From the NCBI RefSeq assembly GCF_028416635.1, contig NZ_CP114013.1, positions 62,001 through 126,000 of the forward strand: DNA of 64,000 bases, in the 5' to 3' direction. Made by a program: the position numbers and the translations under genes. How positions within the stretch are numbered: position 1 is the first letter of the stretch; each line of letters begins with the position of its first letter. The stretch is from Baekduia alba. GTDB lineage: Bacteria > Actinomycetota > Thermoleophilia > Solirubrobacterales > Solirubrobacteraceae. Of this stretch, positions 7,965 through 17,400 are shown piece by piece. Under the pieces are notes generated by a model. The model had not been told where the DNA came from. It did no database searches and worked only from the letters and a program-made list of their open reading frames with translations.

Positions 7965-8771
7965 ATGTCCCTTCGCATCACGCACAACGTCGAGGCCATG
8001 AACAGCTACAACGCGCTGTCCAAGACCTCGGCTGCCATCTCGAAGTCGATGCAGCGCCTGTCCTCGGGCTACCGCATCAACTCCGCGGCCGACGACGCCG
8101 CGGGCCTCGGCATCTCCGAGTCCATGCGCTCGCAGATCCGCGGTCTCGGGCAGGCCCAGAAGAACATCCAGGACGGCGCTTCCATGGTGCAGACCGCGGA
8201 AGGCAACCTGGACGAGGTCCACTCGATGCTGCAGCGCGTGCGCGAGCTCGCCGTCCAGTACAAGAACGGCTCGCTCGACTCCACCGCTCGCTCGTCGATC
8301 CAGAACGAGGTCAACCAGCTCGCATCCGAGATCACCCGCATCGGCGACTCCGCGTCGTTCAACGGCATCAACCTGCTGAACGCCGCGACCACGGTGTCCT
8401 TCCAGGTCGGCGCCAACGACGGCCAGGAGATCGGCGTCAAGCTGGTCGACCTCGCCAACGAGGTCGGCACGTCGTTCGCGTCGCTGTCGACCACGGGCAC
8501 CACCGACATCTCCGAGATCGACACCGCGATCACCAACGTGTCGACCGCTCGCGCGACGTTCGGTGCCGTGCAGAACCGCCTGGACCACTCGCTGTCGGTC
8601 GCGGCCTCCTACCAGGAGAACCTGACCTCGGCGGAGTCGCGGATCCGCGACGTGGACATGGCGGACGAGATGGTCGCGTTGACCAAGAACCAGATCCTGT
8701 CGCAGGCCGGCACCGCGATGCTCAGCCAGGCCAACCAGGCCCCGCAGAGCGTCCTGCGCCTCCTCGGCTAG
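7965..8771 (+). CDS. fliC: Flagellin
   Basis: Filament subunit, 268 residues. The N-terminal D0/D1 region reads MSLRITHNVEAMNSYNALSK with the conserved LSSGYRINSAADDAAGL. The C-terminal D1/D0 region has NRLDHS, then AESRIRDVDMADEM and the final QAPQSVLRLLG. The central part (about 150-200) is very short, so the filament has no D2/D3 outer domains. A Ser/Thr-rich stretch there (SFASLSTTGTTDIS) could carry O-glycans. The ATG has AAGGAG nine bases upstream; a longer in-frame start lacks a ribosome binding site and flagellin homology. A GC-rich terminator follows. Confidence 0.97.
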   Translation: MSLRITHNVEAMNSYNALSKTSAAISKSMQRLSSGYRINSAADDAAGLGISESMRSQIRGLGQAQKNIQDGASMVQTAEGNLDEVHSMLQRVRELAVQYKNGSLDSTARSSIQNEVNQLASEITRIGDSASFNGINLLNAATTVSFQVGANDGQEIGVKLVDLANEVGTSFASLSTTGTTDISEIDTAITNVSTARATFGAVQNRLDHSLSVAASYQENLTSAESRIRDVDMADEMVALTKNQILSQAGTAMLSQANQAPQSVLRLLG

Positions 8772-8806
8772 CTCATACGCAGCACCTTCGTCGGATCTCC
8801 GACGCT

Positions 8807-8832
8807 GGGGGGCGGTCTTCGGGCCGCCCCCC
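8807..8832 (+). terminator. Terminator hairpin after flagellin
   Basis: Perfect 9-bp stem GGGGGGCGG (8807-8815) and CCGCCCCCC (8824-8832) with an 8-base loop, 35 bases after the flagellin stop. No T-run follows, as is common in high-GC genomes. Confidence 0.75.
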
Positions 8833-8858
8833 GTCGTTCGGGACCTGACGCCCCGCGT

Positions 8859-8885
8859 TGAAGGAAACGCGCAGCCCGCCGATCA
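8859..8885 (+). promoter_or_regulatory. Sigma-28-like promoter of the CHAP hydrolase
   Basis: TGAAG (8859-8863), 14 bases, GCCGATCA (8878-8885). The ATG begins nine bases after the -10 box, so the transcript would be leaderless or nearly so. The -10 box is identical to that of flagellin. Confidence 0.7.
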
Positions 8886-8894
8886 CGGTGGGGA

Positions 8895-9590
8895 ATGAGC
8901 GTGGAGACCGTCATGGCACGGATCGCGGAGCTGCACCAGGGCCTGGTGCCGCCGTCGACCGCTGCGCCGGCGACGGGCGCCGCGACCACATCACCGACCG
9001 CCTTCGCCTCCGCGCTGCAGGGCGCGACCTCGTCGACCGGCCTCGCCGGCGCCGACGGCGCGTCGACCGCGCTCGGCTTCTCCGGCGCCGCCGGCACCAC
9101 CGCCGCCGCATCGACCGCGGCCGCCGGCGCCACCGGCACCGCGACCACCGCGGGCCAGCGCGCGCTCCAGCTCGCCCAGGCCGAGGTCGGCCAGGCCGAG
9201 CAGCCGCCGGGCTCCAACGACTCCCCGCGCATCGCCGACTACCGCACGGCCACGGCCGGCAGCGGCGTCGGGCCGTGGTGCGCCTACTTCGTGTCCTGGG
9301 CGGCCAAGAACGCCGGCGCGCCGCTCGGCGAGGCCGGTCAGGGCTTCGGCGGCGTGTCCGCCGTCTCCTCGTGGGCGCAGCGGACCGGCCGCTGGACCCC
9401 CGCCGCCGCCGGCCAGCCGCCGCAGGCCGGCGACCTCGTCGTGTGGGGCGGCCAGCACATCGGCATCGTCGAGTCCGTCGACGCCGACGGCAAGATCCAC
9501 ACGATCGAGGGCAACTCCTCCAACATGGTCACGCGTCGCACCCACGACAGCTCCGGCGATGGGGCCTCCGGATATGTGCGACTTGGCTAG
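8895..9590 (+). CDS. CHAP-domain peptidoglycan hydrolase, probably flagellar
   Basis: The 231-residue product has a short helical N-terminus (SVETVMARIAELHQ), an Ala/Thr-rich linker (about 20-85) and a C-terminal CHAP amidase/endopeptidase domain. Candidate catalytic residues are C129 (in PWCAYF), H188 (in GQHIGIVE) and N207 (in EGNSS). It has no signal peptide, which fits export through the flagellar system, as for FlgJ-type hydrolases that open the wall for the rod. It lies directly after flagellin under a sigma-28-like promoter. A glycosyltransferase gene follows and may be cotranscribed. Confidence 0.85.
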   Translation: MSVETVMARIAELHQGLVPPSTAAPATGAATTSPTAFASALQGATSSTGLAGADGASTALGFSGAAGTTAAASTAAAGATGTATTAGQRALQLAQAEVGQAEQPPGSNDSPRIADYRTATAGSGVGPWCAYFVSWAAKNAGAPLGEAGQGFGGVSAVSSWAQRTGRWTPAAAGQPPQAGDLVVWGGQHIGIVESVDADGKIHTIEGNSSNMVTRRTHDSSGDGASGYVRLG

Positions 9591-9642
9591 CACGACCCAT
9601 CGCCCGGTGTCGGCGCCACCGGCGGACGTCCGCCTCGGCCAG

Positions 9643-12600
9643 ATGACCGCGTCCCCGCGCGTGACGCTCGGCGTCGCGACCTACTCTCGCGACACCTACC
9701 TGGCCGAGGCCGTCGCGTCCTGCCTGGCGCAGGACTACGCCGACCTCGAGGTCCTGGTCGTGGTCGACGGGTCGGTCAACCCGCGGATCGACGCCGTCCT
9801 GGCGACGTTCGACGACCCGCGGCTGCGCGTCGTCCGCCATCCCGAGAACCGCGGGATCGCCGAGGCCTACAACACGATCGTGCGCGAGGGCCGCGGCGAG
9901 CTGATCGCGATGCTCGGCGACGACGACGTCTGCCTCCCGGACCGGATCTCGCGCTCGGTCGCCGTCTTCGACGCGCATCCCGAGACCGCGATCGTCCACG
10001 GCGACGCGCAGGTCATCGACGCCGACGGCACGGGCCGCGGGCTGTGGCGCAGCGGCGACTTCGCGCCCGGGGCGCTGCTGCAGCACCTGTGGCGCATCCA
10101 CAACCCGCTGATCGACCCCACGCGGTTGGTCCACCGCCGCGTCTACGCGCAGGTCGGCGGCTACCACGCGGACTTCCGGACCTCGCAGGACTTCCACTTC
10201 TTCGTGCGCGCCGCCGACGCCGGCCTGCGCTTCCGCCACGTCGCGGGCGCGCCGCTGATCCGGCTGCGCCGCCACGACGACAACCTCTCCGGCGACGACC
10301 AGCTCGCCCGCCAGGTCGAGGAGGTCGAGCGGACGTTGTTGGAGTCCTTGGACCGCCACGACCTCGCCACGCTCGTGCCCGAGCTCGACTGGGCGGTCAT
10401 CGACCGCGCGGCGGGGGAGAAGCGGGCGCTCGAGATGCTGGCCGCCGCCGTCGAGCGTCGTGGGCTCCCGCTGCCCGGCCTGGCGCGCCGCCTGCGCCGC
10501 CGCGCCGAGGCCGTCGTCGTCGCGCCGCGGGGGGCGCGCAACGGTCGCAAGCTCGTCATGACGTCGTTCGGCTTCAACGACAGCGGCGGCGGCACGGCCG
10601 TCCCGCGCGTGCTGGCCAAGGAGCTCGTCCGCCGCGGCTGGGACGTCACGGTCTTCTACGCCGCGGTCGAGGCCGACCCGTCCGGCGTGCCCTACGCGCT
10701 CTCGCGGCGCGAGGAGGACGGCGTCACGCTCGTCGGCGTCCACAACCGCGCCCACGCCGGCCTGCTGGCCGTCGGCGACCCGGGGGCCGACCTCGACGAC
10801 CCGCCGATCACCGCGGCCTTCGCCGCGCTGCTGGACGAGGTGCGGCCCGACGTCGTCCACTTCCACAACCTGCACAACCTCGGCGCCGAGCTGCTGGAGC
10901 TGCCCGCGCGCCGCGGCATCCCCTCGATCTTCAGCCCGCACAACCACTGGCTGGTCTGCCCGCGCGCCTACCTGCTGCGTCCCGACGGGGCGCTGTGCGA
11001 CGGGCCGGGCGACGGCGCGCGCTGCGCGGCGTGCGTCGGGAGCACCGACGTCGCCGGCCACGTCGAGCGCCTCGACGGCATCCGCCGGCGCTTCGCGCGC
11101 TCGGTCGACGTCTGCCTCGCGATGTCGGAGGCGATCCGCGCCTCGCTCGTCGACGCCGGCTACCCGGCCGAGGCGATCGACCTGCTGCCGCAGTCGATGC
11201 CGGCCGTCGACACGATCTGGGACCGCGTCGGCCGCGACCGCGTGGGCGGTCGCCGCGCCGCCGGCGCGCCGCTGCGCGTCGGCTTCTTCGGCTCGGTCTA
11301 CGGCCTGAAGGGCCCGCAGGTGCTCGTCGCCGCCGCGCAGCAGGCCCAGGCCGACCTGCGCGTCGTCATCCACGGCGACGTCCCCGACGCGATGGCCCGG
11401 CAGCTCCGCGCGCTGGACCGGCGCGGGGTCGTCGAGATCCACGGGCGCTTCACGCCCACCGAGCTGCCCGACCTGCTCGCGTCGGTCGACGTCGCGGTCG
11501 CGCCGTCGCTGGTGTGGGAGACCCAGGGCCTCGCCGCGCTGGAGGCCCGCGCGGCGCGCGTACCGGTCGTCGCCGCTCGCATGGGCGGGCTGGCCGAGGC
11601 CGTGCGCCACGACGTCGACGGCCTCCTCTTCGACGGCGGCGACGCCGCCGGGCTGGCCGCGGCGCTGGACCGCCTCGCGACCGAGGACGGCCTGCTCGAG
11701 CGGCTGCAGGCCGCGATCCCGCAGCCGCCGTCGTTCGCGACGTTCGTGGACGCGCTCGAAGCGGTCTACGCCGGTGAGCGCGGGGGGCGGGTCGCCCGTC
11801 CGCGCGCCGCCGACCATCCCGTCGCCGTGCGCTGGCGCGGCGACCACGGCCTGGCGACGTCGTTGTCCACCATCAACCGCGAGGTCACCGCGCGCCTGGA
11901 CGGTGATCCCTGCATCGCGGTCGGTTGCGCCGAGCGCACGGGGGCGGGTGGGGCCGGATTCGCGCCGCTGCCGCACCTGGCCGACGTCGAGGTCCGCCAC
12001 GAGTGGCCGCCGGACTTCACGCCGCCGGCCTCCGGGCGGTTGGTGCTGATCCAGCCGTGGGAGTTCGGGACCGCGCCGCGCGACTGGGTCGCGCCGCTGC
12101 GCGACGAGGTCGACGAGCTGTGGGTGCCGTCCGAGCACGTGCGCGGGATGTACCTCGCCGCCGGCGTCCCGGGTGAGCGAGTCAAGGTCATTGCCAACGG
12201 TGTCGACCTGGTCAACTACTCGCCCGCCGGCCCGGCGCTCGACCTCGGCACCGAGCGCAAGCCCCTCCGGCTGCTGTTCGTCGGCGGCGCGATCGCGCGC
12301 AAGGGCGTCGACGTGCTGCTCGAGGCCTACATCTCGACCTTCGCCGGGCGCGACGACGTCGAGCTGGTCATCAAGGACTTCGGCCGCGACGGCGTCTACC
12401 GCGGCAGCGACCGCTCCACGCTGGACGCGCTCGCCGCGCCGGGCGCCCTGCCCAAGGTCACGCTGATCGACCGCGAGCTGTCGGGCGCCGACATGGCCGC
12501 GCTGTACCGCGCGTGCGACGTCCTCGTCCACCCCTACCGCGGCGAGGGCTTCGCGATGCCGGTGCTCGAGGCGATGGCCTGCGGGCTGCCGGTGCTCGTC

Positions 12601-13365
12601 ACCGCCGGCGGGCCGACCGACGAGTTCGTGCCCGACGACGCCGGCTGGAAGCTCCGCGCGACGCGCAAGCCGCTGGCGGTCGACGCGATCGCCGGGCTGC
12701 CGCTGGCCGCCGAGGGCTGGATGCTCGAGCCTGACGTCGCGCACCTGCGCGCGTTGCTCGCCGAGGTCGCGGGCGCCGGAACCGCGGCGCTGGCCGCGCG
12801 GGGCGCCGCCGCCGCGCGCGCCGCGCAGCGCCTGTCCTGGGACGCCGTGTCCGCCGCCTACGCGGAGCGCCTGCACGCCGTCGCCGCGCGCCCGCCGCGC
12901 ACGCACCGCGCGCCGGAGCTGGCGCCGATCCTCGACGAGGCCGGCCCGCGCGTCCTCGCGCTGCCCGCCTGGCGCGCCGACGCCGACGACCTGCCCGCGC
13001 TGCTGGCGGCCTGGGCGCAGGCCGCGCCCCCCGGGGCGCCCGGCACCCTGATCCTGGTCGCCGACGCGGAGCGCGACGGCGCGCCCGAGGCCGTCGAGGC
13101 GCGGATCCTGACGGCCGCCGCGCAGGCCGGCGTCGACCTCGAGCGCTGCGCCGACATCGCGGTGCGCTTCCTCTACGACCAGCCCGGCGGCGACGCCGCG
13201 CTGCACGCCGACGCCGACGCCTTCGTGCCGCTGCACGCCGCGTCGGCCGGGCACGCCCGGATGGCGCGCGCCGCCGGCAACGCCGTCCTGGCGCCGGACG
13301 CCGGCGCGCTGCGCGGCTTCCTGGCGGGCGCGGGCGCGCCCGCGCTCAGCGCCGCGGGTAGCTGA
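9643..13365 (+). CDS. Giant three-module glycosyltransferase (GT2-GT4-GT4)
   Basis: The 1240-residue protein has a GT2 domain (about 5-235; VTLGVATYSRDTYLAEAV, then GDDDVCLPDR), a GT4 domain (about 305-715; begins GFNDSGGGTAVPR, with VVHFHNLHNLG and FSPHNHW), and a second GT4 domain (about 730-1085; FVGGAIARKGVDVLLEAY, EGFAMPVLEAMACGLPVL). The last 138 residues form an unassigned domain shared with two nearby proteins. GTG at 9607 is an alternative start. Three transferases in one chain beside flagellin suggest assembly of a filament glycan. It may be cotranscribed with the CHAP gene. Acceptor and sugars cannot be read from the sequence. Confidence 0.88.
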   Translation: MTASPRVTLGVATYSRDTYLAEAVASCLAQDYADLEVLVVVDGSVNPRIDAVLATFDDPRLRVVRHPENRGIAEAYNTIVREGRGELIAMLGDDDVCLPDRISRSVAVFDAHPETAIVHGDAQVIDADGTGRGLWRSGDFAPGALLQHLWRIHNPLIDPTRLVHRRVYAQVGGYHADFRTSQDFHFFVRAADAGLRFRHVAGAPLIRLRRHDDNLSGDDQLARQVEEVERTLLESLDRHDLATLVPELDWAVIDRAAGEKRALEMLAAAVERRGLPLPGLARRLRRRAEAVVVAPRGARNGRKLVMTSFGFNDSGGGTAVPRVLAKELVRRGWDVTVFYAAVEADPSGVPYALSRREEDGVTLVGVHNRAHAGLLAVGDPGADLDDPPITAAFAALLDEVRPDVVHFHNLHNLGAELLELPARRGIPSIFSPHNHWLVCPRAYLLRPDGALCDGPGDGARCAACVGSTDVAGHVERLDGIRRRFARSVDVCLAMSEAIRASLVDAGYPAEAIDLLPQSMPAVDTIWDRVGRDRVGGRRAAGAPLRVGFFGSVYGLKGPQVLVAAAQQAQADLRVVIHGDVPDAMARQLRALDRRGVVEIHGRFTPTELPDLLASVDVAVAPSLVWETQGLAALEARAARVPVVAARMGGLAEAVRHDVDGLLFDGGDAAGLAAALDRLATEDGLLERLQAAIPQPPSFATFVDALEAVYAGERGGRVARPRAADHPVAVRWRGDHGLATSLSTINREVTARLDGDPCIAVGCAERTGAGGAGFAPLPHLADVEVRHEWPPDFTPPASGRLVLIQPWEFGTAPRDWVAPLRDEVDELWVPSEHVRGMYLAAGVPGERVKVIANGVDLVNYSPAGPALDLGTERKPLRLLFVGGAIARKGVDVLLEAYISTFAGRDDVELVIKDFGRDGVYRGSDRSTLDALAAPGALPKVTLIDRELSGADMAALYRACDVLVHPYRGEGFAMPVLEAMACGLPVLVTAGGPTDEFVPDDAGWKLRATRKPLAVDAIAGLPLAAEGWMLEPDVAHLRALLAEVAGAGTAALAARGAAAARAAQRLSWDAVSAAYAERLHAVAARPPRTHRAPELAPILDEAGPRVLALPAWRADADDLPALLAAWAQAAPPGAPGTLILVADAERDGAPEAVEARILTAAAQAGVDLERCADIAVRFLYDQPGGDAALHADADAFVPLHAASAGHARMARAAGNAVLAPDAGALRGFLAGAGAPALSAAGS

Positions 13366-14401
13366 GCCCGAGGCCCGGCACCGTGATCGTGCCGACCTGG
13401 TCGGTCACGGTGCCGATGCGCCGCGCACCCGGGTGACGTGCCGCGAGGATCGCGGACGCCGCGTCGGCGTCGGCCTCCGGCACGATCGCCATGAACCCGC
13501 AGCCCATGTTGAAGACCTCCCACATCTCGGCGGCCGTGACCTCGCCGAGGCGCGCGACGAGGTCGAAGACCGGCGGCACCGGCAGCGGGTCCTCGATCGC
13601 GTAGCCGGCGCCGAGGCGCAGGATGTTGTTCAACCCGCCGCCGGTGATGTGGGCCAGGCCGCGGACGTCGACCTCCGAGCGCAGCAGGTCGAGCACCGCG
13701 CGCACGTAGATGACCGTCGGCTCCAGCAGCGCGTCGGCGACCGAGGCGCCGCCGAGCTCCGGCGGGCGGTCGTCGAGCGCCAGGCCGCCGTCGACCTGCA
13801 GCGCCCGTCGCGCCAAGGTGTAGCCGTTGCTGTGCAGGCCCGAGGACGGCACGCCGATCAGCGCGTCGCCCGGCGCGATCCGGTCGCCGAGGATCAGGTC
13901 CTCCAACTTGACCGTGCCGATCGCGGTCGCGCAGAGGTCGAAGCCGTGCGGCGACGGGTGGCCGCGGATCAGCTCGGGCAGCACGGCCAGCTCGCCGCCG
14001 GGGACCTCGCAGCCGGAGGCCTCGGCCCCGACCTTCAGGCCGACGCCGATGCGCGCCAGCCGGCCCGCGTCGACCTCCTCGACGGCGAGGTAGTCGACGA
14101 GCGCGATCGGCTCGGCGCCGACGCAGACGAGGTCGTTGACGTTCATCGCCACGCAGTCGATGCCGACGGTCTCCAGCCGGTCGGCCTCCTCGGCGACGAC
14201 GAGCTTGGAGCCGACGCCGTCGGTCGCGATCGCGATGCCGAGGTCGTCGCTCACGCGCAGCACGGACGCGTAGTGGCCGCTGGGCACGACCGAGCGCGAC
14301 GGCGAGCCGGTCTCGATCGTCTTGAGGACCGAGACCAGGGCGCCGACGCCCTCGTCGGCCTGGTCGGTGTCGACGCCGGCGGCGGCGTACGCGTCACTCA
14401 T
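13346..14401 (-). CDS. purM: Phosphoribosylformylglycinamidine cyclo-ligase (AIR synthetase)
   Basis: Converts FGAM to AIR with ATP in purine synthesis. The 351-residue product shows the PurM motifs DGVGSKLVVA, the MNVNDLVCVGAEPIALVDYLA stretch (ATP and Mg sites), GLHSNGYTLAR and AHITGGGLNNI. The start at MSDAYAAAG matches family length; an upstream ATG in the same frame adds only a short tail. It is convergent with the giant glycosyltransferase, their ends overlapping by 20 bases, and divergent from the next one. It is a housekeeping gene set between glycosylation genes. Confidence 0.95.
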   Translation of the reverse strand: MSDAYAAAGVDTDQADEGVGALVSVLKTIETGSPSRSVVPSGHYASVLRVSDDLGIAIATDGVGSKLVVAEEADRLETVGIDCVAMNVNDLVCVGAEPIALVDYLAVEEVDAGRLARIGVGLKVGAEASGCEVPGGELAVLPELIRGHPSPHGFDLCATAIGTVKLEDLILGDRIAPGDALIGVPSSGLHSNGYTLARRALQVDGGLALDDRPPELGGASVADALLEPTVIYVRAVLDLLRSEVDVRGLAHITGGGLNNILRLGAGYAIEDPLPVPPVFDLVARLGEVTAAEMWEVFNMGCGFMAIVPEADADAASAILAARHPGARRIGTVTDQVGTITVPGLGLSYPRR

Positions 14402-14428
14402 GGGCGGATCGTCGCAGACCACACCGTC

Positions 14429-14456
14429 TCAAGGTGCCTGGACGGATCGCCGATCA
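14429..14456 (+). promoter_or_regulatory. Sigma-28-like promoter of the second giant glycosyltransferase
   Basis: TCAAG (14429-14433), 15 bases, GCCGATCA (14449-14456): both boxes and the spacing are identical to the flagellin promoter. The ATG lies eight bases downstream. The site is in the 63-base gap between divergent purM and the glycosyltransferase. Confidence 0.8.
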
Positions 14457-14464
14457 CCAGAGGG

Positions 14465-17400
14465 ATGTCTCCCTCTGCCGTGACGTCCGCACGTCCCCGT
14501 TCGGTCCTGGTCATCCACACGGGGCTGCCGGCCCACGACCGAGACTCCGGCTCACGCCGGCTGCGGTGGATCGTCGACCTCTTGGTCGCGGAAGGCCATC
14601 GCGTCACGTTCCTCGGCCACTCGGGCTTCGACCAGACGCGCTACGCCACGGAGCTGCGCGACCAGGGCGTCGAGGTCCACGCGTTCAACGGCCGCTGGTG
14701 GCGTGAGAGCGGTCGCGGCAGCGGCGTCCCGGGCGCTGGGATCGACGTCGCCCAGCTCCTGCGGCGCGGCCGCTTCGACCTGGCTTGGGTCTCGACCTAC
14801 GAGATGGGCCTGTACTACCTGGCCGACATCCGGCGCGAGTCGCCCGCGACGCGCATCGTCGTCGACACCGTCGACGTCCACCACGTCCGTCTGCTGCGCG
14901 GGGCCGAGCGAACCGGCGATGCCGCCGACTACGCGGAAGCCGAGCGCGTCCGTCAGGACGAGGAGCTCGTCTACCAGGCGGCCGACGGGCTCGTCGCGGT
15001 CTCCGAGCCCGACGCCGACGCGCTGCGGGCGACGGCTCCCGGCGTGCCGGTCTTCACGGTCTCCAACATCCACGCGATCTTCGAGCCCGGACCGGGATTC
15101 GCCGAGCGCACGGGCCTCGTCTTCGTCGGCAACTTCGGCCACACGCCCAACGTCGGGGCCGTCACCGGCTTCGTCGAAAGCGTCTGGCCCGCGGTGCGGG
15201 CGGCGATCCCGCACGCGACGCTCGCCGTCGTCGGCACCAAGCCTCCGCCGGAGATCCAGGCGCTCGCCGGCAACGGCGTGACCGTCACCGGCTGGGTGCC
15301 CGAGACGCGGCCCTACCTCGACGCCGCGCGCGTCTCGATCGCGCCGCTGCGCTGGGGCGCGGGCGTCAAGGGCAAGATCGGCGAGGCGCTGAGCCTGGGC
15401 CTGCCGGTCGTCACCACGAGCGTCGGCGCCGAGGGGATGGACCTGGTCGACGGCGAGACGGCGCTGATCGTCGACGGCGACGCCGAGATGGCCGAGGCGA
15501 TCGTCGGCCTCCACGAGGACCCCGAGCTCTGGGCGCGGCTGTCCACCGCGGGCCCCGCGCATGTCGATCGCACGCTCGGCACCGGCGCCGCGCGAACGGC
15601 GCTTCGCGACCTGTTCTCCGCGCTGCTCCCGCGGCCGTTCGTCGTCACCGACGCGTGGTCGTCGGACGCGGCGCTGCCCGCGGCGCTGCGCGGCTACCTC
15701 GCCGCGTTCGGCCCGGACGACGACGTGTCGCTCGTCCTGCCGGCTGGGCCCGGCGACCCGGATGCGGAGGCGGCGGTCGACCGCGCGCTGGCCGTTCTGG
15801 AGCAGCTCGGCGTGGATCCGGAGGCGATCCCCGACGTCGCGGTCCTGCCGGCCGCCGAGCGCGTGCCGGTGCCGTTCGGCGGCGTGCGCGTCGGCGCCGC
15901 ATCGTGGCGCGAGGAGCCGGTCGTGACGATCCCGCTCGACGCGCCGGCCGCGGCGTGGCGTGCGGCCCTCGAAGGGCCCGCTCCCACGCGCGACACGCCG
16001 CTGGTCAGCATCGTGATGTGCCTGTACGGCCAGCGTGCGGCCACCGAGCGCTGCCTCGCCACGCTCACCGGCGCGCTCGGCGCTGAGCTGGGCGGCACGG
16101 TCGAGCTGGTGCTCGTGGACAACGCCTCGCCGGACGACACCGGCGAGCTGCTGGATCTCTGGGAGGATCGGGCCCGCGTCATCCGCCTCGCCGAGAACCG
16201 GAACTTCGCCGGCGGCAACAACATCGGCGCGGCGGCCGCCACGGGGCGCGTCCTGCTGTTCCTCAACAACGACACCGAGGTCCCGCCGGGCGTCGTCGAG
16301 GAGCTGGCGGCGGAGGCGCTGCGCCCGTCGGTCGGGCTGGTCGGCCTACGCATGCGCTACCCCGACGGCCGCCTCCAGCACGGCGGCTTCGGCTGGCGCG
16401 CGTCGCCCAACCGGATCGTGCCGTTCCACCTCTTGATGGGCGAGGACGGCGACCTTCCGCTTGCGCGCTCCGCGTTCGACACGTCCTCGGTCACCGGCGC
16501 GTGCATCGCGATCACCGCCGAGCTGTTCGACGACGTCGGCGGCTTCGACGACAACTACGTCAACGGGTGGGAGGACGTCGACCTGTGCCTGCGCGTGAGC
16601 GCCGCCGGCGGGCGCATCCGCTATCGCGGCGACCTCGCGATCGTCCATCACGAGGGGCTGACCAGCGGCGGCAACTACGCCTCGCGCGACAACGAGGCGC
16701 GCTTCCGGGCGGCGCACGAGCGCGAGCTGCTCGCCGATGACGAGCTGCTCCGGAGCCAGCTCGGAGTGACGCTCGGGCCGCTCCTGCCGGAGGTGCGCGG
16801 GCGGATGTCGTCCGGGGGCGCCGGCGCGGTCGTGGTCGGGCCGCTGCACGGCGTCGGGCCCGGCAGCGACGAGGCCCGCGGCCTGCTCCGCGCGCTGACG
16901 GCCCTGGGCATCGGCGTCGCCGGCCGCACCCCCAGCCCGACCTGGGTACGTCCCGCGCTGCGCGACGCCGACCGTGAACCGCTGCGCGCCGCGCACGCCG
17001 CCGACGCGCGCGCCGGTGCGGCCGTCATCGTCGTGCCCGACGGCAGCCTCGCCACGCCGGAGTCCCCCATCGGCGGCGGGCCTGCCGACCCGCTCGTCCT
17101 GGCCGCGGCCCATCGCCCGGCCGTGGTCCGGCTCGCCGACGTGCCCGACGCGCCGGTCACGGGCGCCGTCGCGTGGGCGGCTACCGCCGCGCTCGCGCAC
17201 GCGCTGACCGGCGCGGGCTGGGCCGAGGATCGCGTGTACATCGTCCCGCCGCTCGGGATCGACGCCGAGCTCGGCCCGGGAGGGCCGGGCCTGCTCGCCG
17301 TCCTCCCAGACCACGACCCGGCCGCGTGCGCGGCGGTCCTCGACGCGCTGGCCCGCGACGGTGGCGGCGACGGTCAGCTGACCCTGGTCCCGACGGCCCG

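Noticed and set aside
9529-13254. A 1241-codon open frame antisense to the giant glycosyltransferase
   Set aside because: Arg/Asp/Val-rich, low-complexity translation with no recognisable motif; a shadow of GC-rich codon bias in the real gene. The same holds for the other long antisense frames.
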